41,752 bases of DNA, from the NCBI GenBank assembly GCA_948616425.1, contig CAPGBJ010000018.1, forward strand, positions 1-41,752, written 5' to 3'. Positions 30,659-37,473 of the stretch are shown here, piece after piece. This DNA is from an uncultured Oscillospiraceae bacterium. Its GTDB lineage: Bacteria > Bacillota > Clostridia > Oscillospirales > Oscillospiraceae. The stretch's first letter is position 1. Each line of letters starts with the position of its first letter. The notes under the pieces were generated by a model. That model did no database searches. It was not told where the DNA came from and saw only the letters and a program-made list of their open reading frames with translations. Both the position numbers and the translations under genes were made by a program.

Positions 30659-32053
30659 TCAGCCCGCAGCCGCAGCATTGGCGGCGGCCTCGTGGGCGGC
30701 CAGCACGGTGGCTACGTCACTGCCGGTACCCACTTCCTGGAGCATGTTCCACCACTCGGTACGAGCGGCGGCCCAGCCGGTGGTGACCTGGTAGTAGTCG
30801 CCCAGGTAGGGCATCAGCTTGGTGTACTCGGCCATGATGGGGTTATCAGCCCAGATGTTGGACAGGTCGGTGCCCTCGGCAGTGGTACGGACCGCGAAGT
30901 AGTTGGCGGTCTTCACAGCGTCCACAGTGTGGGCGGAGTCGCACATAAACTTGATGAACTGCTTGGAGGCGTCGATGCGGGCCTGGTCGCCATTGTCGAA
31001 GATGCCGAAGCCCCAGATGCCGCCGCACAGCTGAGACTCGCCGGTCTCAGAGGGGAAGCTCATAAACACGATGTCCTCGCCAGAGATGGTCTTCTCCGCG
31101 CCTGTCTTTGCACTGTTGGGGTCCAGCTGCTGGGCGATGTTCCAGCAGAAGGCCATCTTCAGGATGCCCTGATAGAAGGCGGTGATCTCCTTGCCGCCGT
31201 CCAGAGAGGGGTCAAAGGCGATGCCCTTCATGCTCTTCAGCTGCTCCAGAGCCTTGATATTGTTGGGGTCGTTCCACAGATACTGGGTGTGCTCAGCGTT
31301 GGTGAAGGTGCCGCCGTAGAGGTTGTTGACGAGGGCGCGGGTGCCCTGGTCGCCGCCCTGGCCGGCGCAGAAGACCGCGCCCACGGTGGCGTTGTACTTG
31401 CTGTACAGGGCCTCGACGGCCTTGATGAAGTTTTCAGTGGTCCAGGTGTGGTTCTCCAGGTCTACGTACTGCAGAGCGCCGGCCTCCTCAAAGGCGTTTT
31501 TGTTGATGGCCATGCAGTGGGCGGTCATAACCAGAGGATACTCATAGATGGCGCCGTTGCTGTAGGTACAGGCCTTCATAATGCCCTCATTCACAGCGTT
31601 GATCTCGGCCAGATCGGTGTCGTCAAACATATCCTTCAGGTCCACCATGTGGCCGTTGGCGCCCCAGTTGGCTACCAGACGCTCGGGACCCTCCATGATC
31701 AGATCGGGGGTACCCTCGGCGGTGATGGCGGTGTTCACGCGGTCGTCGCCGGCAGTATAGTCCAGATACTCCACCTTAACGGAGATGCCGGTCTCGGCGG
31801 TAAAGGCATCGGTCAGCGCCTTAACCGCATTCTCATCCTTCCAGTCTCCGATGGGGTAGGTCCACAGGGTGATCCCGCTGGCGCCGGAAGAAGAGGGGGG
31901 ATTGCTCTGATCGCCGCCCTGGTTCTGGCCTTGGCTGCCGCTGCTGGGCGCCTTGCTCTGACTGCCATTATCCTTGTTGCCATTTCCACAGGCAACAAGG
32001 GACAAGGCCATGGCCATGGCCAGAGCGGCCGCGATAATTTTTTTCATCTTCAT
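30659..32053 (-). CDS. ABC importer substrate-binding lipoprotein (probable sialic acid)
   Basis: 464 aa. A lipoprotein signal ends in the lipobox LSLVAC (Cys at about residue 22), then a Ser/Gly/Gln-rich linker (23-60) and a family 1 extracellular solute-binding domain (TLWTYPIGDWKDENAVKAL region, ATPDLIME-like sugar-site motif GTPDLIMEGP). Captures the sugar outside the cell for the CUT1 permeases. Sialic acid or a derivative such as 2,7-anhydro-Neu5Ac is inferred from the nanA and YhcH neighbours. ATG at 32053 follows GGAGG at 7 nt, and the gene has a perfect consensus promoter. Confidence 0.93.
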   Translation of the reverse strand: MKMKKIIAAALAMAMALSLVACGNGNKDNGSQSKAPSSGSQGQNQGGDQSNPPSSSGASGITLWTYPIGDWKDENAVKALTDAFTAETGISVKVEYLDYTAGDDRVNTAITAEGTPDLIMEGPERLVANWGANGHMVDLKDMFDDTDLAEINAVNEGIMKACTYSNGAIYEYPLVMTAHCMAINKNAFEEAGALQYVDLENHTWTTENFIKAVEALYSKYNATVGAVFCAGQGGDQGTRALVNNLYGGTFTNAEHTQYLWNDPNNIKALEQLKSMKGIAFDPSLDGGKEITAFYQGILKMAFCWNIAQQLDPNSAKTGAEKTISGEDIVFMSFPSETGESQLCGGIWGFGIFDNGDQARIDASKQFIKFMCDSAHTVDAVKTANYFAVRTTAEGTDLSNIWADNPIMAEYTKLMPYLGDYYQVTTGWAAARTEWWNMLQEVGTGSDVATVLAAHEAAANAAAAG

Positions 32054-32113
32054 TGCGTTTCCTCCTTTTTATTATACAAAAAAATAGAGATGCAAGGCTG
32101 GGTCAATGTGTAA

Positions 32114-32142
32114 ATTATACAAGTGTCCCGTTCATCTGTCAA
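32114..32142 (-). promoter_or_regulatory. Consensus promoter of the nan operon
   Basis: On the minus strand: TTGACA (32137-32142), exactly 17-nt spacer, TATAAT (32114-32119), both perfect. Such a strong promoter is expected to be controlled, and the AATCGAAA repeats lie next to its -35 box. Confidence 0.92.
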
Positions 32143-32256
32143 TCGAAATCGAAAGAATTTCTGAAAAATTGAGAACTTTAGTGGAAGTTACAAAAATTAT
32201 TTCGATTTTTGTGCACTTTATCCCAGAAATTCAAAAAGAAATCGAAACGAATTGCC
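32141..32256. promoter_or_regulatory. AATCGAAA repeats in the nan divergent region
   Basis: AATCGAAATCGAAAGAATT (32141-32159) carries two overlapping copies of ATCGAAA. AAATCGAAACGAATT recurs at 32240-32254, and an inverted copy TTTCGATTT lies at about 32201-32209. The first abuts the -35 box of the nan promoter. They are candidates for RpiR binding; the 278-bp divergent region contains no other gene. A TTGACA at 32258-32263 may belong to the esterase promoter, with a poor -10. Confidence 0.55.
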
Positions 32257-32331
32257 TTGACAAACGAAAGAAACCTGATAGCCTTAAGATAACCCACAAA
32301 TCAGCAACAGCGCGAGAAAGGATGAAGCACA

Positions 32332-32988
32332 ATGAAAAAGCACATTCTCTGTCTGGGCGACTCCAATACCCACGGCTACTGCGCCGACCCCACCGACTGC
32401 GCAGATGGCGGAATCCGCTTCAACGAGGCGGAGCGGTGGACCTGCCTGCTGCAAACCGCCCTGGGTCCGGATTTTCTAGTCACGGAGGAGGGCCTGTCCG
32501 GCCGGACCACCGTCTTCCCCGATCCTCTGCACGAGACGATGGACGCCCTTACCGTGATCTACTCTCTGCTGAAGAGCCATGAGGTGATTGACCTGCTGAT
32601 CATCATGCTTGGCACCAACGACGTGAAGGAGCGGCTGGGGGTCAACGCCTCCTGCATCGGCATCGGTATGGAGCGGCTGGTACGCAAGGCCCAAAGCGTG
32701 GACTGCTGGGGCAACCACGCCCCCAATATCCTCATCGTCTGCCCACCCCCCATCCGCCCGGAGATGGAACACTCGGAAACCGGCATCCCCATGGGCAGAG
32801 GCTGCCTGGAGAAATCTCGCGCGCTGCCGGAGTACTACCAAAAGACTGCCGCCCTGGTGGGAGCCCACTACATAGACGCGGCGGAATGCGAGTTCAACGC
32901 CATTGACGGGATGCACCTGACCCGGAGGGGCCACGCCCAGCTGGCGCAGATGCTGGCCCGGGCGGTGCCCGGTCTCCTCCCCTCCTGA
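32332..32988 (+). CDS. SGNH/GDSL hydrolase (probable sialate O-acetylesterase)
   Basis: 218 aa, no signal peptide, so cytosolic. All four SGNH blocks are present: block I GDSN with the nucleophile Ser11, block II GLSGR (54-58), block III GTND (94-97) and block V DGMH with Asp192 and His195. It hydrolyses ester bonds. Because it is divergent from the sialic acid import operon, removal of O-acetyl groups from sialic acid before NanA is the likely role, which is inference. The start at 32332 has AAAGGATG 10-17 nt upstream. A strong terminator follows. Confidence 0.9.
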   Translation: MKKHILCLGDSNTHGYCADPTDCADGGIRFNEAERWTCLLQTALGPDFLVTEEGLSGRTTVFPDPLHETMDALTVIYSLLKSHEVIDLLIIMLGTNDVKERLGVNASCIGIGMERLVRKAQSVDCWGNHAPNILIVCPPPIRPEMEHSETGIPMGRGCLEKSRALPEYYQKTAALVGAHYIDAAECEFNAIDGMHLTRRGHAQLAQMLARAVPGLLPS

Positions 32989-32996
32989 CATAGCAC

Positions 32997-33038
32997 GCGG
33001 CCGGAGCAGACAGAACCTGCTCCGGCCGCCATATTTTT
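32997..33038. terminator. Terminator after the SGNH hydrolase gene
   Basis: A perfect 13-bp stem (GCGGCCGGAGCAG and complement, 7-nt loop) followed by ATATTTTT on the plus strand. It overlaps the end of the convergent DUF624 gene. Confidence 0.85.
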
Positions 33039-33681
33039 ATTCCTCCTGTTCTTCCCCCTCTTCGCAGGCCAACTCTGGAGAATACCGTTGGAAAATCCGC
33101 TCAAAGAACAGGGAGATCAGCAGCACAGCCACGGCGGGCATGAACAGGACCGGCCACCACTGTTCGATACAGAACAGAGCCGTCTGACCTGTCAGCAAAA
33201 CCACAACCACTGTACTGGGCAGGTGGGCGAGCGTCAGTTGGAAGGCGGTGCGGAACAGCTCCTTCACCCGGCAGTCAAACCGGCCCAACAGGGGGAACAG
33301 CCAGCACAGCATCCCTGCCGGCAAGACCAGGGCGAAGTAGTAGGCCACATAGAGGACATAGGCCGCGCCTCCCAGCCGCGTCCCGTACCAGCGCACAACA
33401 AAATGCCCGCCAAAGAGCAGCGCCGCCGCCGGAATGGCAATGATTCCCGCCCACAGCCCGGTCTCAAAATTGGAGCGGAAGGAGCGGAAATAGACCCCGA
33501 AAGCGCCGCTCTCCCTCCTCCGGACACACTTGACCACCGTGTGATACAGGGCCGCCGTGGCCGGGCCGATGGTAAATACCGGCAGACACAGAAACACCCA
33601 CAGGATGGACAGCCCACACACATCCACCAGGGTACTCAGCCAGGCCCATATACCCTTTTCCGGATTAAAAAACTCTCCCAC
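33037..33681 (-). CDS. DUF624 (YesL-like) membrane protein
   Basis: 214 aa with about five membrane helices (for example LVDVCGLSILWVFLCLPVFTIG and WAGIIAIPAAALLFGGHF) and the YesL family start pattern. An acidic tail ends the protein. YesL-like proteins accompany carbohydrate ABC importer operons in Firmicutes, but their exact function is unknown. The start is GTG at 33681, with GGGAGG 12 nt upstream, a rather long spacing; the gene lies 18 bp after the RpiR gene and is probably cotranscribed. Confidence 0.88.
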   Translation of the reverse strand: MGEFFNPEKGIWAWLSTLVDVCGLSILWVFLCLPVFTIGPATAALYHTVVKCVRRRESGAFGVYFRSFRSNFETGLWAGIIAIPAAALLFGGHFVVRWYGTRLGGAAYVLYVAYYFALVLPAGMLCWLFPLLGRFDCRVKELFRTAFQLTLAHLPSTVVVVLLTGQTALFCIEQWWPVLFMPAVAVLLISLFFERIFQRYSPELACEEGEEQEE

Positions 33682-33699
33682 TTTGCCCCAGTTCCTCCC

Positions 33700-34554
33700 T
33701 TATACATGCTTCTGTGTCAGCGCCTTACCTACAGACTGCCGGTATCGCTCCGCCGTCTCCGGATCCCGGCGGATAAACTCGCTGAGCAGTACTTCCAGCA
33801 CATAGAGCTGGGCCACGAGGGCCGCGGAGGACCCGAACTGGAAAGGCTGCTCGTTGGGTCCGCACAGCAGCACGGTGTCAGCATAGGCGCTGGCGGGGGA
33901 GTTGAGATATCGGGTCACCAGAATCAGCCTGGCTCCCCGGCTTCGGACCACCTCCCCGGCTTCCAGCACCTCGTGGGTGGCACCAGAGTGGGAGAAATAG
34001 AGCACAACGTCTTCGGAGGCGAGGGTGGACAGGGCCACCGCCTGCATATGGGAATCCTGAATGGTCTTGAATTTGGGGGAGGTGGTGGAAAATTGGGCCC
34101 AGGCCGCCAGGGCCACCGCGGAGTGGTTCCCCTGGCCCAGACAGAGCACCTGCCCCGCCCCCCGCAGCAGGTCCACCGCCCGGGTGACCGCCGCTTCAGA
34201 CAGCATGTGGTAGGCGTTATTCAGTTCGTCCTGAACCGTGCGCAGTACCTTGCCCATCACGGCGCCCGGGGTGTCCCCCGGGAGGACCTCCCCCGCCAGC
34301 TGGCCCACATTGGCCCCTGCGGGCAGGGCCGCGCGGGCCAGCTCCAACTTAAAGTCGTTGAAGCCGGCCAGCTTCAGCTTTCGGCAGAACAGCGACACTG
34401 TGGACACCGCCACCTGGCACACCGCGCTCAGGTCGGTAATGCTGATATACTGGGTCTCTTTCTGGTGCTCCAGTACGTAGTCCACAATTTTCCGCTCTGA
34501 ACGGGTGAAGCTGTCGTATTTTTGCAGCATCAGCGCCAGGATATTTTTTTCCAC
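33700..34554 (-). CDS. RpiR/MurR family regulator of the nan genes
   Basis: 284 aa. N-terminal HTH (FTRSERKIVDYVLEHQKETQ, then AVCQVAVSTVSLFCRKLKLAG) and a C-terminal SIS sugar-phosphate-binding domain (LGQGNHSAVALAAWAQF and YFSHSGATHEVLEAG). Members respond to phosphosugars; here a sialic acid breakdown product such as an N-acetylhexosamine phosphate is the likely effector, and the nan promoter region its target. An in-frame ATG exists at 34581, but GTG at 34554 has AGGAGG 6 nt upstream. Confidence 0.93.
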   Translation of the reverse strand: MEKNILALMLQKYDSFTRSERKIVDYVLEHQKETQYISITDLSAVCQVAVSTVSLFCRKLKLAGFNDFKLELARAALPAGANVGQLAGEVLPGDTPGAVMGKVLRTVQDELNNAYHMLSEAAVTRAVDLLRGAGQVLCLGQGNHSAVALAAWAQFSTTSPKFKTIQDSHMQAVALSTLASEDVVLYFSHSGATHEVLEAGEVVRSRGARLILVTRYLNSPASAYADTVLLCGPNEQPFQFGSSAALVAQLYVLEVLLSEFIRRDPETAERYRQSVGKALTQKHV

Positions 34555-34646
34555 CGTGTACCTCCTGTCGGGGGATTCCATGCTGTGAGGCCCGCCGTCA
34601 AGGGGGCCGTCTTTATCCGGGGCAGCCCATCAAGGGGGCTGCTTCA

Positions 34647-35852
34647 CTACGGCCTTTTCAAAATCTCGTCCACCATCTTGTCCACCAGGATCATGCTCCG
34701 GGGCATATGGAAAGGCCCCTTGAAGGTGCTGCCCTTGGTGGAGGGCTGGGTGGGCAGGCCGTCCCGGCGGAGATAGCCGTACCACTCGCCGTACTCGGAG
34801 TCGGCAAAGTGCTCCTTGCAGTAGTCTGCCGTCTTGTAGAACCAGTCCAGATATTTTTCCTCGCCGGTATCCCGGTAGAGCATCATGGAGGCAATCAAAA
34901 TCTCGTTATGGGGCCACCACAGCTTCATATCGTGCTCGTAGGCCTCCGGCGGCTTGCCCAGGCAGTCGGTGAAGTAGAGCAGTCCGCCGTACTCATGATC
35001 CCAGCCGGCGGCAATGGCCCAGTCGAACATCTCCGCCGCCTTCCGCACCAGCGCGCTGTCCCCGGTGCGCTGGGCGTGCTCCAAGAGGAACCAGACGCCC
35101 TCAATGTCGTGGCCGGGGTTGACGGTGCGGCCCTCGGTGTAGTAGAGGCGCGGCGTGCCGTCCGTATCCACGTTCTCCAGAGTGCATTTCAGCTCCGGCT
35201 TCACGTGGTACCGGAAGATGTCGTCCACGCACTGCTGGGCCCGCTCCTCGTAGAGGGCCTTCCGCTCGGGGTCGGTGCGCAGCAGTACGCCGGTGACGTT
35301 CAGAATGATCATGGGGGTGCCGAAGGCCCGGCCGCTGCGGGTCTCGGAGATGGTCTTGGGCCCCATGCCCACCGGATCGGGCATGCCCTGGCTCAGGTTC
35401 CAGTACAGGTCGTAGCACTGCCGGGCCCGCTCCAGCCGGGCGCTGTCTCCGGTAACACCGTAGTACTCCGCGTTGGCGATGGCGCAGAAGGCCTCGGAGA
35501 AGTAGTACCGCCGCTGGCGGAGGGGCTTGCCCTCCGCGGTGACGGTGAAGTACATCCGCTCGCCGCGCTCGTGGTTGAAGCAGTGGGCCTCCATGAAGTC
35601 CAGGCAGCTTTTGGACGCCTCCAGCCACTCCTGCTTTATGCCGTAGCTGCGGCACAAAAAAGCGAAAATCCAGCCGCAGCGGCCCTGCATCCAAATGCTC
35701 TTGTCGGTGGAGTAGATCTCGCCCTTCCGGTCCAGGCAGGTGTACACACCGCCGTGTTCCCTGTCCATACCGTGGTCCAGCCAGAACTGGGCGGAGCGCT
35801 CCAGCTCGTTTCTGGCCCAGCGGCGGGCGTCCTGCAATTTTTGACGGTCCAT
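34647..35852 (-). CDS. N-acylglucosamine 2-epimerase (AGE family)
   Basis: 401 aa, an (alpha/alpha)6 barrel enzyme. Key segments are DREHGGVYTCLDRKGE near the N-terminus, WMQGRCGWIFAFLCRSYG, and WDHEYGGLLYFTDCLG and WWPHNEILIASMMLYRDTG in the C-terminal half. It interconverts N-acetylmannosamine and N-acetylglucosamine, taking over the step after NanA that NanK/NanE usually perform with phosphorylated sugar. ATG at 35852 follows AAGGAGGAAT. It has its own promoter far upstream and an RpiR gene 92 bp downstream. The GC-rich leader (about 185 nt) contains no gene. Confidence 0.93.
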   Translation of the reverse strand: MDRQKLQDARRWARNELERSAQFWLDHGMDREHGGVYTCLDRKGEIYSTDKSIWMQGRCGWIFAFLCRSYGIKQEWLEASKSCLDFMEAHCFNHERGERMYFTVTAEGKPLRQRRYYFSEAFCAIANAEYYGVTGDSARLERARQCYDLYWNLSQGMPDPVGMGPKTISETRSGRAFGTPMIILNVTGVLLRTDPERKALYEERAQQCVDDIFRYHVKPELKCTLENVDTDGTPRLYYTEGRTVNPGHDIEGVWFLLEHAQRTGDSALVRKAAEMFDWAIAAGWDHEYGGLLYFTDCLGKPPEAYEHDMKLWWPHNEILIASMMLYRDTGEEKYLDWFYKTADYCKEHFADSEYGEWYGYLRRDGLPTQPSTKGSTFKGPFHMPRSMILVDKMVDEILKRP

Positions 35853-36041
35853 AATATTCCTCCTTGTTTCATCTCCGGCGGACTGGCGGCGGCCGTGGGC
35901 CGGCCCGCCCGGCAGTTCCGGCGGCATTCTGCGGCGACACCCCTCCGCCGGCGCATCCGTGGGGAGGGGGGCCGGCCGGTGATCCGGCGCTTCTCATCCG
36001 CGCCGCCCGCCGGCTTCGGACTGTAAAAATATGATAAAGGC

Positions 36042-36070
36042 ATTCTACCACAGATTTCCGGAATATGCAA
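36042..36070 (-). promoter_or_regulatory. Promoter of the AGE-RpiR-DUF624 unit
   Basis: On the minus strand: TTGCAT (36065-36070), 17-nt spacer ending in TGTGG, TAGAAT (36042-36047). It leaves a leader of about 185 nt, GC-rich and with inverted repeats, before the AGE start. Confidence 0.75.
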
Positions 36071-36114
36071 TTGAATGCGTCCCGTTTTCCTCCGGAACCC
36101 GTGAGTGATTGTTC

Positions 36115-36143
36115 TTGTTATTGCGGGGAAGTCCTGCTATAAT
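36115..36143 (+). promoter_or_regulatory. BREX operon promoter
   Basis: TTGTTA (36115-36120), 17-nt spacer, perfect TATAAT (36138-36143). It is the only clear promoter upstream of brxA. Confidence 0.8.
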
Positions 36144-36178
36144 AATGCGGACATATATTTTCAAAATCCGTGTGTGAA

Positions 36179-36239
36179 AAGTTGGCGAATATGGGGATAA
36201 GCGGAAGCATGTGAGAAAAATCATCATATTTGCCAACTT
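36179..36239 (+). promoter_or_regulatory. Long inverted repeat in the BREX leader
   Basis: AAGTTGGCGAATATG (36179-36193) and CATATTTGCCAACTT (36225-36239) are complementary over 15 positions except for one G-T, which in RNA would be a G-U wobble pair. The loop is 31 nt. It ends 27 bp before the brxA ribosome binding site and may control the system's expression. Confidence 0.65.
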
Positions 36240-36277
36240 CGCGGATGGAGGCAATATCAAACATCAAGGAGGCAATG

Positions 36278-36880
36278 ATGGAGCGCAGAGCGTACAGCGC
36301 GGGGGCGGTAAAGCTGTCTTTTTGGTTTCAGGAGTTTCGGAGAACGGTGCAGCTTCTGGCCGCGGGCAATACATTTGACGAGATCCGGCGCCTGAGCGCA
36401 GAGGAGAATCTCTTTAGAGCGCCGACGCAAAGACGGGCCGACCAGATCTGCAGAACGGTTTTGGACAGGGCGGGAGCCCTGGATGAAAGCTTCTGCCCGG
36501 TATTCCTGGCCGGGGACCTGGCGACGCAGAAACTCTTTGCGCTGGCGGCGGTGATGGCCTGTGACACGCTTTTTTTTGATTTTGTCTATGAGGTCATTCG
36601 TGAAAAGCTGATGATTGGCAGCAATGAGCTGTCCCCCCGGGACGTGAGGATATTTTTTCGGGACAAGCAGGCGCAGGACAGCCGCCTGGCCAATTGGACC
36701 GATTACACCTGCCAGAGACTGGGCGCCTGCTATAAGACCATGCTCTATGAGGCGGGGGTGACCGACAAGGCGAAGGAGACGCGCAGGATCTGCGCGCCCA
36801 TTCTGGATTCAGATTTGCGGCAGTGGCTGGAGACGCACGATATGGGGCTGGTGGTCAAGGCCCTGACGGGGGGGAGATGA
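36278..36880 (+). CDS. brxA: BREX protein BrxA (DUF1819)
   Basis: 200 aa, the usual BrxA length. Recognised by FQEFRRTVQLLAAG, EENLFRAPTQRRADQICRTV, FFDFVYEVIREKLMIG and DVRIFFRDKQAQ. BrxA is a small DNA-binding protein of BREX phage-defence systems and is the first gene of type 1 operons, as here. The open frame extends to 36230, but ATG at 36278 lies 5 nt after AGGAGG and matches the family start; an adjacent ATG at 36275 is only 2 nt away. Confidence 0.93.
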   Translation: MERRAYSAGAVKLSFWFQEFRRTVQLLAAGNTFDEIRRLSAEENLFRAPTQRRADQICRTVLDRAGALDESFCPVFLAGDLATQKLFALAAVMACDTLFFDFVYEVIREKLMIGSNELSPRDVRIFFRDKQAQDSRLANWTDYTCQRLGACYKTMLYEAGVTDKAKETRRICAPILDSDLRQWLETHDMGLVVKALTGGR

Positions 36881-36881
36881 T

Positions 36882-37460
36882 ATGGCGGATCTGGCACGGC
36901 GTCTGGATGAGATGGAGGCGTTGATCCGCAAGCCGTCTCTCCGGGGAAGCGGCGGAAGGGCCAACGAGGTCAATTACTGGATCTTTGACTATCCGCCGGA
37001 GGGGGAGCTGGAGGTTCGGGAGAGAATCCGGTATCTGCTGGAAAAGAACAAAAGAGGGACGGATGGGTTTAAGCTGGCGGCATTCGATCTCTACGATTTG
37101 ATGATCGACCACCTGGAGAGCAGAAATTTCTTAAAACAGTGTGTTGCCTTTGAGAAAAAGCAGGGGTTCGCAAGAATTACACAGGCGGTCAACCGCTCCA
37201 TGAAAATCAACGATCCTGACAGCTTGATTGTTCATCAAATCCGGAAGCATACGCCGGAAGATGCTGTTGTATTCCTGACGGGGATTGGGAAATGCTACCC
37301 GGTCCTGCGTTCTCATAAGATCCTGAACACGCTGCACCAGGGCTTTGGAGCGGCTCCGGTGGTCTTATTTTACCCCGGGGTCTATGACGAGCAGCAATTG
37401 CTCCTGTTCGGAAAGATTAAGGATGATAACTATTACCGGGCGTTTCGCCTGGTAAAATAG
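36882..37460 (+). CDS. brxB: BREX protein BrxB (DUF1788)
   Basis: 192 aa, a standard BrxB. Characteristic stretches are YPPEGELEVRERIRYLL, VVLFYPGVYDEQQLLLFG and the final NYYRAFRLVK. BrxB is required for BREX defence and for methylation of the host chromosome, with a still unclear molecular role. It begins one base after brxA stops and is 13 bp before brxC, so the three genes form one operon. Confidence 0.93.
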   Translation: MADLARRLDEMEALIRKPSLRGSGGRANEVNYWIFDYPPEGELEVRERIRYLLEKNKRGTDGFKLAAFDLYDLMIDHLESRNFLKQCVAFEKKQGFARITQAVNRSMKINDPDSLIVHQIRKHTPEDAVVFLTGIGKCYPVLRSHKILNTLHQGFGAAPVVLFYPGVYDEQQLLLFGKIKDDNYYRAFRLVK

Positions 37461-37473
37461 AGGAGGACGGGTT

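Noticed and set aside
32071..32080. Second TATAAT-like box next to the binding-protein ribosome binding site
   Set aside because: It has no -35 box at 16-18 bp (TTGACC is 24 bp away) and lies too near the start codon.
30692..32113. 473-aa plus-strand open frame
   Set aside because: Antisense shadow of the substrate-binding protein gene; Val/Gly-rich without motifs.
33088..34500. 470-aa plus-strand open frame
   Set aside because: Antisense to the DUF624 and RpiR genes, both of which have clear families.
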